Origin: Gemmataceae bacterium
GTDB taxonomy: Bacteria > Planctomycetota > Planctomycetia > Gemmatales > Gemmataceae
Assembly (NCBI GenBank): GCA_009692065.1
Contig: SHZY01000014.1
Location: 1-56,959 of the forward strand
Direction of reading: 5' to 3'
DNA length: 56,959 nucleotides
A program made the translations under genes and the position numbers. Below the pieces are notes generated by a model. It searched no databases. It worked only from the letters and a program-made list of their open reading frames with translations, and had not been told where the DNA came from. Positions 17,441 through 24,980 of the stretch are shown here, piece by piece (within the stretch, counting starts at the first letter, position 1; each line of letters opens with the position of its first letter).

Positions 17441-18394
17441 TCATTCCCACGCACTCGCTTGATTCAATGCCTCAATCGCCGGCCGATCGAGTTCGAGCTT
17501 CGTCGCTTCGATCAGGTCGGTCAGTTGGCCGAGGTTTGTGGCGCTGGCGATTGGGGCGGTGATGCTCGGCCGAGCGATGAGCCAGGCGAGCGCGACGCGG
17601 GCAGGCGTCGAGTGTTTGTCCTTGGCGATCTGGTCCAGGACTTCGAGGATACGTAAGCCGCGCTCATTCAGGTACGCCTTGACCCCCTGGCCGCGCACAC
17701 TTTTCGTGAGATCCGCCTCAGTGCGATATTTGCACGTCAGGAACCCCTTGGCCAATGAGAAATAGCTGATGACGCCGATACCGTGCGCGAGGCAAACCGG
17801 TTCCAGCTTCGTCTCATAGTCGGCGCGCTCGCAAAGATTGTAGTGCGGCTGCAAGCTTTCGTAGCGCGGCAAGCCCAGCCGCCGGCTGATCTCCAGCGCC
17901 TGTGCGAGCCGTTCGGCGGAGTAGTTGGATGCGCCGATCACGCGAACCTTTCCCTGCTTGATCAGGCCGGCGAAAGCGTTGAGCGTTTCTTCCAGCGGCG
18001 TCGCAGGATCGTCGATGTGGGCTTGATAGAGATCGATGCAGTCGATCTGCAAGCGGCGCAAGGAGTCCTCGACCGCGCGGAGAATGTAAGCTTTGCTGAG
18101 CCCTTTCTTGTCCGGCCCCATCTCCATGCCGACCTTGGTGGCGATGATGACTTGATTCCGTTTCCCGCTCTTCTTCAACCAGCGGCCGATGATGGACTCC
18201 GATTCGCCGCCTTGATGTCCCGGCGCCCATCGCGAATAAAAATCCGCAGTGTCGATGAAGTTGCACCCGGCGGCGACGAACGCATCGAGCAGTTGAAGCG
18301 ACGTCGCCTCATCCGCGGTCCAGCCGAAGACGTTCCCACCGAACGCGAGCGGCGCGATGGCGAGGCCGGAGTTTCCCAGAGTGCGTTTGATCAC
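17441..18394 (-). CDS. Aldo/keto reductase
   Basis: This 317-aa TIM-barrel oxidoreductase should use NADPH to reduce aldehydes or ketones. The catalytic tetrad is visible: Asp and Tyr in FIDTADFYSRW, Lys in IIATKVGM and His in DLYQAHIDD. The cofactor-binding end (ARPSITAPIASATNLGQL) is also intact. The start is a GTG at 18394 with AGAGGAG about 6 nt upstream, giving VIKRTLGNSGLAIAPLAFGG; the frame remains open upstream into the broken sialate esterase. Substrate unknown, close to the YajO/Tas-like group by pattern. Confidence 0.85.
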   Translation of the reverse strand: MIKRTLGNSGLAIAPLAFGGNVFGWTADEATSLQLLDAFVAAGCNFIDTADFYSRWAPGHQGGESESIIGRWLKKSGKRNQVIIATKVGMEMGPDKKGLSKAYILRAVEDSLRRLQIDCIDLYQAHIDDPATPLEETLNAFAGLIKQGKVRVIGASNYSAERLAQALEISRRLGLPRYESLQPHYNLCERADYETKLEPVCLAHGIGVISYFSLAKGFLTCKYRTEADLTKSVRGQGVKAYLNERGLRILEVLDQIAKDKHSTPARVALAWLIARPSITAPIASATNLGQLTDLIEATKLELDRPAIEALNQASAWE

Positions 18395-18416
18395 GGAGTT
18401 CTCCTCTTCTTTCGAA

Positions 18417-18697
18417 CTACTTCGCCGCTGGCGTAAGAAGCTTGACCATGCCCTTGCCCAGAGCGTCGCCGACCAGGAAATAGGTTTCCGCGTTGCCGAT
18501 TTCGTGATGGCCGTGGCCCGGGTTGGGCGACTCCTTCGCAGGCCGAACGAATTGACGTGTGTCTCGACGAAAGTCACGTTTCCTCTGAACTCCGGTCGAT
18601 TGGCAGCGTTGGCCTGCGCCTCGCGTAGCGTCGCCCAGGTGCCCGGGGCGTCGACCCACGGGTCCGTCAACTCGCCGATCACGACGGGGAACACCAA
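18417..18697 (-). pseudogene. 3' fragment of a sialate O-acetylesterase-like gene, frameshifted
   Basis: One frame reads LVFPVVIGELTDPWVDAPGT up to GNVTFVETH; the next frame continues FVRPAKESPNPGHGHHEIGN and GDALGKGMVKLL to a stop at 18417. Together these are the C-terminal end of a SASA/DUF303 carbohydrate esterase, including the His-bearing GHGHHE region. The N-terminal catalytic part with its Ser is absent. The shift falls in a GT-dinucleotide run at about 18557-18562. The aldo/keto reductase starts 22 nt downstream and may have shared its transcript. Confidence 0.65.
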
Positions 18698-18848
18698 GGG
18701 TCGCGTTGCCCATCGAGACCAAGGTGAATGCGACGATTGGGCGTCCCAACCTGTATCACCGCTGCAGTGAGCTACTTGGCGGCATGGTAGTTGCGCGTCC
18801 GATTGTTGAAGTCCGCGACAGGGAGGGCACGCCTTGCTCCACTTTTCC

Positions 18849-19685
18849 CTACTTCGCCTTGTCCTGTTGCTCGGCCAGGGTCTTGCGAAACGCCCGCTCC
18901 TTGAGAGCGACGTAATCCTTGTAGCCTACGGGATTCACGAACGGGTTCGTCTGTCCCTTCTTGAGCAGGGCGTGCCGTTCTACCATGCCGTAATAGCCGC
19001 CATGCGCACCGAGAAACACGTCGCAGGGCAAGCTCTTGAGAGCCTCGAAAGTCCTGGCGAAATCGGCGGCTATTTCCGGGTAGTCCTTGTTGTTGACCAG
19101 CTGAAACCCAGGATTGACGTTGGGGCTGCCGATGACCACGACATCGTATTTCTTGCCGCCGTCCTCAACTCGCCAGGTCCACGTGGTGCATCCACGCGTG
19201 TGGCCGGGCGTCAAACGGGCGACCAGTGTGATGCCGCCAAGTTTGACTTCGTCGCGATCCTTCAGAACGCGATCGACCTTGCAGGGGGCCCAGCGGTCCT
19301 TTGGGTAGAAGTATTGGCCCTTGCCGCCCGAAGCGATGACCTGATCGTCGCCACGCATGACATGAACCTTGGCGCCGGTCAGCTTTTGCAGCCGTGCATG
19401 CCCTGCGACGTGGTCCGAGTGGGCATGGCTCGCCAGCAGTATCTTGACGTCGGTCATCTTGAAGCCGAGCGACTCGACCGATGTTTGAATCAACGGAACC
19501 GTGCGTTCAAAGCCGCTGTTGATGAGAATATGCCCCTCAGGCGTGGTGATGAGATAGGTGGCCAAATCTCTGGAACCGACGTAGTAAACGTTGCCGACGA
19601 CCTTGTGCGCCGGGAACGGCTCGTACCATTCGGCTGGGCCCTGCCCAATGGCGGCCGTGGTCAGCATTAACGTGGTGAGAAGCAT
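18849..19685 (-). CDS. Subclass B3-like metallo-beta-lactamase-fold hydrolase
   Basis: This 278-aa protein begins with a signal peptide (LLTTLMLTTAAIGQGP). The zinc site is complete: ASHAHSDHVAGH (HxHxDH), TPGHTRGCTTWTW and LGAHGGYYGM. The last motif and the 'TPGHT.GCTTWT' block are characteristic of subclass B3 beta-lactamases (L1, FEZ-1, BJP-1 type) rather than glyoxalases. Start 19685 has GGAG about 8 nt upstream. An XRE regulator ends 30 nt upstream on the same strand. It could hydrolyse beta-lactams or be a related lactone/phosphoester hydrolase; the C-terminal extension (YVALKERAFRKTLAEQQ) is longer than in some lactamases. Confidence 0.8.
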   Translation of the reverse strand: MLLTTLMLTTAAIGQGPAEWYEPFPAHKVVGNVYYVGSRDLATYLITTPEGHILINSGFERTVPLIQTSVESLGFKMTDVKILLASHAHSDHVAGHARLQKLTGAKVHVMRGDDQVIASGGKGQYFYPKDRWAPCKVDRVLKDRDEVKLGGITLVARLTPGHTRGCTTWTWRVEDGGKKYDVVVIGSPNVNPGFQLVNNKDYPEIAADFARTFEALKSLPCDVFLGAHGGYYGMVERHALLKKGQTNPFVNPVGYKDYVALKERAFRKTLAEQQDKAK

Positions 19686-19715
19686 GGGAGTGTCTCCAAA
19701 TTCAAACAAGGATAC

Positions 19716-19904
19716 CTAGGAGCATTCTACGAGATGAAACAAATCAGAAAGTGACATTGCCAAGGCCGCCGCCAGGCGTTCGATGTTGATCAGGCTGAGA
19801 TTCCGGCTGCCGCGTTCAACGTCGCTCAGGTACGTGCGATGAATGCCGGCCTGGTATGCCAAATCTTCTTGCGTCAGATTCAGCTTTTCACGCCGTGTTT
19901 TCAC
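19716..19904 (-). CDS. XRE-family HTH regulator, probably frameshifted at its start
   Basis: The 62-aa product is a Cro/C1-type helix-turn-helix: LTQEDLAYQAGIHRTYLSDV then ERGSRNLSLINIERLAAAL. The only in-frame start is a GTG at 19904, but the conserved leader DIRERFGFAV is encoded just upstream. A good ATG at 19942 would read into it if an A6 run (19934-19939 on the plus strand as T6) had one more base. The gene probably begins at 19942 and has lost one A. It precedes the metallo-beta-lactamase by 30 nt and is about 170 nt downstream of a second XRE gene; autoregulation or control of the hydrolase is an inference. Confidence 0.7.
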   Translation of the reverse strand: MKTRREKLNLTQEDLAYQAGIHRTYLSDVERGSRNLSLINIERLAAALAMSLSDLFHLVECS

Positions 19905-20077
19905 CGCAAATCCGAATCGTTCGCGGATGTCCGTTTTTTCATGGCGGCAAGAATAGCCACGTGTAGACTATCGGTGTATCGACGATGAGTGACAATTCTG
20001 GAAAACCAACGGCAATCACGGCGAATCCACGGGATTCCGATCGCGCCGACAAAGAGGGCTGGCCCGGAAGCTTCGAG

Positions 20078-20305
20078 CTAATTGTCGTCCGTAAAGAAGT
20101 CCTCGATGGGGACGCGCAACGTTTTTGCAATGCGGCGTAAGTTGAGCACGGCGACGTTCCGTTCGCCGCGCTCGACCGAGCCGATGAAGGTGCGGTGCAG
20201 ACCGCACGATTTGGCCAGATCTGCTTGCGTCAAACTCCGTGCAATTCGCAGTTCGCGGATTCGAAAGCCGAGTTGTTCCAGAAAATGTCGGTCGTTGAGA
20301 TTCAT
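20078..20305 (-). CDS. XRE-family HTH regulator
   Basis: This 75-aa single-domain repressor-type protein reads FRIRELRIARSLTQADLAKS then CGLHRTFIGSVERGERNVAV and ends IEDFFTDDN. It is a paralogue of the neighbouring XRE protein: both share HRT[YF], VERG.RN and a similar length. The ATG at 20305 is preferred; a TTG 9 nt upstream is possible. No ligand-binding domain is present, so it probably acts as a small repressor. The target is unknown. Confidence 0.78.
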   Translation of the reverse strand: MNLNDRHFLEQLGFRIRELRIARSLTQADLAKSCGLHRTFIGSVERGERNVAVLNLRRIAKTLRVPIEDFFTDDN

Positions 20306-20580
20306 GGTTGACAACCATCGTGGCGTCAGTCATGATGTGTTTAAGTAGCATTCTTCAGGATGTGTTTGAGTTTCATCAAAGCCCGGCGTGATCCGAGCGG
20401 TGTCACCTCGGAGGTTACCTTCTGGCGAACGTGTTTTCCAAGCTGTCATGCATAGCAAGAACCCGGGTGGCCACTCGCGTTTGTCATTCCGTCACGTCGC
20501 ATGTCTTTCGTGAACGCGACGACAGCGAGCCCTAGAGCCTGTTATTGACTTATGTCCAGCTGATAGTTCATCTTAGGAGG

Positions 20581-20697
20581 ATGAACACGACACGGAAGTC
20601 GTATCCGAGTGACGCTTCGGATGCGGAATGGGAATTCTTGCTCCCTTACTTGATTCTCATGCGAACTGATGCTCCGCAGCGCGCGCACGATATCAGA
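20581..20697 (+). mobile_element. 5' stub of an IS5-family transposase gene
   Basis: From the ATG at 20581 the frame reads KSYPSDASDAEWEFLLPYLI then LMRTDAPQRAHD, which is the N-terminal domain of IS5-group transposases (usual form 'YPSD.SD.EW....PYL'). Similarity stops abruptly at about 20695, where the sequence of the next gene starts. The left flank AGAGCCTGTTATTGAC (20534-20549) may be the old IS end. The rest of 20306-20580 has no recognisable gene. An IS inserted here, and a later deletion removed most of it and the 5' end of the next gene. Confidence 0.65.
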
Positions 20698-20711
20698 ACT
20701 TCATCGCCGGC

Positions 20712-22352
20712 ATGGCCAAGGTGCTCGGGCCTGGGGTTCCTCCGCCGTGGAACGCGGGCGTCGCCGTCGCCGACAAAGTCGAGGCCATTCAAATCGTCGC
20801 CGACTTCCGCGGCAAAACCACCCTCGCCCTGACGATCGAAGGCAAGGATGAGGGGATCGCCAAGATGGCGGAGCGACTCGGCAAAGAGGGGCTGGATCTC
20901 GCCCGCAACCTGGCGCCGCAGGCGCAGAAAATGCTCGGCCATCCCGCCATTCCGCCGGCCGTTCGCAAGGAGCTGATCGATCTGAGCGAACGCGCCCTGG
21001 CTGATCTCGACTGGAAGGTCGTCGAGAATCAACTGCAGGTCAGCCTCGCGCGGCGGATGCGCCCCGGCGTCGCCGCGCTCATCACCGACTTCAAGCCGCT
21101 GGTGCCGCGCACGGCGAAGGAAGAGATCAACCTGGGCGGCGAAGTGGCCGACGCGTGTGTCGGCGGCGGCGGGCGCTATCTCTGCTACCTCCTGCGCGAG
21201 AAAAAACGCGTTGCCGTCTTTGATGTACAGCAAGGCATCGTCGTCAAGGAGATCGAGATCGACGGCTCGGCGTTGATTGCGGCGGGGGCCAAGCAGCTCG
21301 CCATTGTTTCGCGCAGCCAGAAGACGATCGCCCTCTGGGACCTGGCGCGGATGGAGCGCGACCGCAACGCTCCGCTCCCCGATACGATCAGCCGCGAGGA
21401 CATCAGCTACATCATCATGGGCTCGAACTCGCTCGGCCCGATCTATGGCTACCTGCTGAGCAAGCGGACCTTCGCCATCGATCTCCCCCGGCTGACGGTA
21501 CGCGACGTGCACTGGAGCCGCTGGAGCCCGACGAACGCGTATGGCCCCCTATCGCTGCGTGCGACGGCGGATGGGCGCACCATTCTCGGCCATGGTGGCG
21601 GCTGGGCGGGGCTGGAGCTGGCTCGCTTCGAGATGGGCAAGCAGGTCGAGACTCAGGGGCAGCCCGGTTTCAGTGCCGGTTCCTTCGGCAACATCAGCGA
21701 GGACGGCCAGACGTTCTACATCCCGGGACTCACCATCCTCCGCGGCGCCAAGCCGGTGACCGTGACCACGCAGGGCTTCTGCCTCCCCGCCCGCGAGCCT
21801 GGCTTCTTCCTGTCGCTCAACACCAACTACCCGCAGACGTGGTTTCAAGCTCAAGGCGGCTGGCCCGGCGCCAGCGAGGCAACCCTCTACACCGATAATC
21901 CGGCCCGGCTCGTCAAGCTGCCCGAGTTGCCGGAGTTACAGCTCGGCACCAAGGTGCCCTGGGAGAAGATCGTCCATTACTACCCGCGCGCCGGCCTGTT
22001 GATCACGCTCCACCCTGACAAGGAACAGAGCAAGCTGGTCCTGCGGCCCATTGACGTCGTCAAGGAAATGGACAAGGCGAACCTCGATTACCTGGTCGTC
22101 TTCCCGCAGCCGGCCGTCGGCACGCTCGGCAAGATGTTGACCCAGAAGCTCAATGTCCGCAGCAAGAAAGGCAAGGTGGAGTACACCCTGATGAAGGGCC
22201 CCGCCGGCCTGACGGTGTCGCCGCAGGGCCAGATCGATTGGCCCATCCCGTTCGATTTCCCCGACCCCGAAGCCCTCGCCGTCATCAGCATCCGCGACGG
22301 CAGCGACCAGGACACGACGCACCGCTTGCGCATTGTGATTGATGAGGAATGA
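20712..22352 (+). CDS. Beta-propeller/Ig-like secreted-type protein, 5'-truncated
   Basis: The 546-aa product lacks any signal peptide. Its frame runs back to the IS5 stub (NFIAGMAKVLG), so the true N-terminus was lost. Residues 1-120 are helical; from about 135 WD-like blades follow (CYLLREKKRVAVFDVQQGIV, AIVSRSQKTIALWDL, LSLRATADGRTILGHGGGW). The last 60 residues (GLTVSPQGQIDWPIP, LRIVIDEE) look like a putative Ig (He_PIG-type) domain. Related long planctomycete proteins have an N-terminal SMC-like or zinc-ribbon leader, but I cannot tell what was lost here. Whether the truncated gene is expressed is unknown. Confidence 0.65.
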   Translation: MAKVLGPGVPPPWNAGVAVADKVEAIQIVADFRGKTTLALTIEGKDEGIAKMAERLGKEGLDLARNLAPQAQKMLGHPAIPPAVRKELIDLSERALADLDWKVVENQLQVSLARRMRPGVAALITDFKPLVPRTAKEEINLGGEVADACVGGGGRYLCYLLREKKRVAVFDVQQGIVVKEIEIDGSALIAAGAKQLAIVSRSQKTIALWDLARMERDRNAPLPDTISREDISYIIMGSNSLGPIYGYLLSKRTFAIDLPRLTVRDVHWSRWSPTNAYGPLSLRATADGRTILGHGGGWAGLELARFEMGKQVETQGQPGFSAGSFGNISEDGQTFYIPGLTILRGAKPVTVTTQGFCLPAREPGFFLSLNTNYPQTWFQAQGGWPGASEATLYTDNPARLVKLPELPELQLGTKVPWEKIVHYYPRAGLLITLHPDKEQSKLVLRPIDVVKEMDKANLDYLVVFPQPAVGTLGKMLTQKLNVRSKKGKVEYTLMKGPAGLTVSPQGQIDWPIPFDFPDPEALAVISIRDGSDQDTTHRLRIVIDEE

Positions 22353-22684
22353 GGTTGGGGAGGGGAATGGAGACAACCGAGTTTGACAAGTGCCTCGCCG
22401 CGAGGATTCGCTACCGATCAAGTAAGTTGGTGCTTGGCAGCGTACTCGGTGCGCTGCGAGGACGCAAGGAGTTAACTGGGATAACTGAGCCTGTGGACAT
22501 GCAGGGGTAAGATACTCTGCATTCCTGGGATTCGGAGTACCTCATCCCAGGGCTTCCCAAGAACCCACAACAATGGCGGATCGCCCTTTTTTTAGGCGGT
22601 CTTGATACCACGCCGCCGCGATTATGGTAATATTACCAGGATCGCAAAGGCGCGGTCGCTCACGATTTGTCGAAAGGCAGCCCC
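22353..22684. other. Intergenic spacer before DUF1501 copy 4
   Basis: No gene is seen. The stretch holds the second copy of the hairpin repeat (22524-22552), an AT-rich tract at about 22583-22635, and a GAAAGG ribosome site close to the DUF1501 start. A promoter for the downstream gene is likely in this AT-rich part, but no clear -35/-10 pair stands out. Confidence 0.45.
22524..22552 (+). repeat. Hairpin repeat, copy 2
   Basis: CCTGGGAT and ATCCCAGG arms enclose TCGGAGTACCTC, the same loop as the copy at 5300-5329. The stem differs by compensating changes, so pairing is kept while sequence varies. It lies about 130 nt upstream of another DUF1501 gene. Confidence 0.65.
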
Positions 22685-24148
22685 ATGCATACCCCCGCCA
22701 ACGCACGCCATCCACTCATGGATCGACGTGCACTCCTGCAGGCCGGCACAATCGGGGCCCTCGGGTTGTCGATGGCCGACGTCGCCAGGCTGCGCGCCAC
22801 TTCGCCGGCAGCTCGCGCGGAGGCGCCGAAGGCAGTGATCTTCCTCTTTCTCACCGGCGGCGCTTCGCAGCACGATACCTTCGACATGAAGCCGAATGGG
22901 CCCGTCGATTTCAAGGGGGAGTTCAACCCGATCGCGACGCGCACCCCCGGCATCCAGATCTGCGAGCACCTGCCGATGCTCGCCGAGCGCAGCAACCACT
23001 GGGCCCTCGTCCGTTCCCTCACGCACACCAACAACGGCCATGATGCTGCCACCTATTTGATGCTCACCGGCCGATCGCACCTGCCGACCACCTTTCGCTC
23101 CAGCCGGCCGCAAAGCACCGACTTCCCATCAATCGCCGCCATCGCCGGCGCCATGACGCAGCGTCGCGGCATCTGGCCAGGCGCAGCCGTCTTGCCCGAA
23201 AAGATTTACCACTCCAACACGGGCATCTATCCGGGCCAGTTCGCCGGCATGTTGGGCAATCGCCACGAGCCGTGGTTCCTCGAAATGACCGACAAGCCGC
23301 ACGCCTACCATTCCTACTCCGGCGCGTTTCCCCAGTACCTGTTCGACCTGCACAAGGGCGAACTCTCCGACCGGCGCGACTGGCGCTTCGAGGTCCCCAA
23401 CCTGACGCTCCCCGAAGGCGCCCTCGATCCCCGCCACCGCCAGCGCATGAACCTGCTCGAACAGATCGAAGGCCAGCAGCGCCAACTCGAAGCGAGCCCC
23501 GCCGCAGGCAGCTACGATCGCGTCCGTCAGTCCGCCGTGACGCTCTTGACCAGCCCCGATGTGCGCAGCGCTTTCAACGTTCGCAATGCGCCGCCGCGCA
23601 TCCTCGAACGTTATGGCAACAACTCGTTCGGCTGGTCGCTGCTCATGGCGCGCCGGCTCGTCGAGGCGGGGGTCAACATGGTCCAGGTCAACATGGGCAA
23701 CTTCGGTTCCTGGGATCTGCACGGCAACAACTTCCCGTGCCTCAAGGACTATCTCTTCCCGCCCACCGACCGGGCCGTCTCCGCGCTGCTTGACGACCTC
23801 GACCAGAGCGGTCTGCTCGACAGCACGCTGGTCGTCATGGCCGGCGAGTTTGGCCGGACGCCGGCCATCACGCATATCGCCCAGAACATCTACCGCACCC
23901 CCGGCCGCGACCACTGGGGCGCGGTGCAAACAGCACTCTTCGCCGGCGCCGGTGTCCGCGGCGGCACGGTGATCGGCGCCTCCGACGCCAACGGCGCTCA
24001 CCCCGCAACCGACCCGCAGACCCCCGAAAACTTCGCCGCCACCATCTACGACGCCCTCGGCATCCCTCACAACGCAGAGTGGCACGACACGACGGGCCGG
24101 CCGTATCACGTCTACATGGCCGACCCGATTCGCGGCCTGCGGCGTTAA
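22685..24148 (+). CDS. DUF1501 family secreted protein (copy 4)
   Basis: This 487-aa protein begins after a GAAAGG ribosome site with MHTPANARHPLMDRRALLQA, a twin-Arg-type leader. DUF1501 motifs are VIFLFLTGGASQHDTFDMKP, ALVRSLTHTNNGHDAATYLM, LMARRLVEAGVNMVQVNMG, GSWDLHGNNF and AGEFGRTPAIT with GRDHWG. Unlike the copies before 13.8 kb it has no PSD1 partner next to it. The TTG at 22667 is a possible but less likely start. Confidence 0.9.
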   Translation: MHTPANARHPLMDRRALLQAGTIGALGLSMADVARLRATSPAARAEAPKAVIFLFLTGGASQHDTFDMKPNGPVDFKGEFNPIATRTPGIQICEHLPMLAERSNHWALVRSLTHTNNGHDAATYLMLTGRSHLPTTFRSSRPQSTDFPSIAAIAGAMTQRRGIWPGAAVLPEKIYHSNTGIYPGQFAGMLGNRHEPWFLEMTDKPHAYHSYSGAFPQYLFDLHKGELSDRRDWRFEVPNLTLPEGALDPRHRQRMNLLEQIEGQQRQLEASPAAGSYDRVRQSAVTLLTSPDVRSAFNVRNAPPRILERYGNNSFGWSLLMARRLVEAGVNMVQVNMGNFGSWDLHGNNFPCLKDYLFPPTDRAVSALLDDLDQSGLLDSTLVVMAGEFGRTPAITHIAQNIYRTPGRDHWGAVQTALFAGAGVRGGTVIGASDANGAHPATDPQTPENFAATIYDALGIPHNAEWHDTTGRPYHVYMADPIRGLRR

Positions 24149-24202
24149 CCGTTCAGCCGTTTAGCCCCACCTCGTCGAGGCGGGCATTGCGCAGCGCGCG
24201 CG

Positions 24203-24231
24203 TTGACACATTTTTCCCACTTTGCTACCAT
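24203..24231 (+). promoter_or_regulatory. Candidate sigma-70 promoter for vapBC
   Basis: TTGACA at 24203-24208 is followed after exactly 17 nt by TACCAT at 24226-24231. The vapB ATG begins only 6 nt after the -10 box, so transcription from it would give an essentially leaderless mRNA. No Shine-Dalgarno precedes this ATG, which fits. Confidence 0.4.
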
Positions 24232-24237
24232 GAAAGT

Positions 24238-24480
24238 ATGAAAATCACCGTCGATATCTCTGATTTCGACCTCAAAGAAATCTGCCGCGTCACCGGCGAA
24301 AAGAAAAAAGGCCCGGCGATTCGAAAGCTGGTCGTCGATGCGCTTATGCTCAAGCACCGGGAAAAGCTCGCCCAGAAATTCATCGACGCCGAGTGGGGCG
24401 TGGAGCTGAAAGGCTTCGAGGACGCCCAGGCCGCCGACAAAGACGCGAATAAAAAGGGCGAGAAGCGCTGGAGAGAGTGA
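24238..24480 (+). CDS. vapB: VapB-type antitoxin
   Basis: This 80-aa protein reads MKITVDISDFDLKEICRVTG and then EKKKGPAIRKLVVDALM, the short ribbon-helix-helix-like start found in antitoxins of PIN-domain toxins, followed by a charged tail. Its stop codon overlaps the start of the PIN gene (ATGA), the usual arrangement in vapBC operons. The N-terminus should bind the operator and the tail should neutralise VapC. Confidence 0.72.
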   Translation: MKITVDISDFDLKEICRVTGEKKKGPAIRKLVVDALMLKHREKLAQKFIDAEWGVELKGFEDAQAADKDANKKGEKRWRE

Positions 24481-24882
24481 TGCCCACGCTGATCGACACC
24501 AGCCTTTGGATCGACTTCACGCGCACTCGCTCGCCGCGCAAGCTCAAACAGTTCATCGCCCCGTTCATCCTCGATCCCGAAGCCCCTCTGGCAGAACCGA
24601 TCATCTTCGAGCTTCTCCGCCACGCCGGCCGAGGCCAAGCAACTCACGCAGCAGTTCCAAACCTTGCCGATGCTGGCGACTCCGCCGGCGCTCTGGTCCG
24701 AAGCCGCCGAGCTAGGGCAAGCGTGCCGCCTGAAAAACATCACCGTCCATTCACTCGATTTACTGATCGCCACGATCGCGCTCCACCATGGCGCGGAAGT
24801 GGTCACGTTTGATGGCGATTTTCAGAAGATCGCGGGTGTGTCAAAGCTGCAAGCGAAACTGTTGAAGAGGCCGACGGCGTGA
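24480..24882 (+). pseudogene. vapC: VapC-type PIN-domain toxin, frameshifted
   Basis: The start overlaps the vapB stop. Frame one gives MPTLIDTSLWIDFTRT (first PIN Asp) to EPIIFELLR (Glu). At about 24625-24632 (CCGCCACGCC) the frame shifts by +1 or -2, and the second frame gives TPAEAKQLTQQFQTLPML, HSLDLLIATIALHHGA (Asp) and VVTFDGDF (Asp) to a normal end at 24882. All four acidic residues that bind Mg2+ in PIN RNases are present across the two frames, and the break lies in a variable loop. So the toxin is either very recently inactivated or the shift is a sequencing error. Confidence 0.72.
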
Positions 24883-24980
24883 ATGGGGCGCTGAATTGTC
24901 GTGCCTCTCGTCGAAATGCGCTGGGAATGCCTGTAAAATACAAACTCACAAGCGCAACGCTTGAGTAGGAGGGCTTCCTC

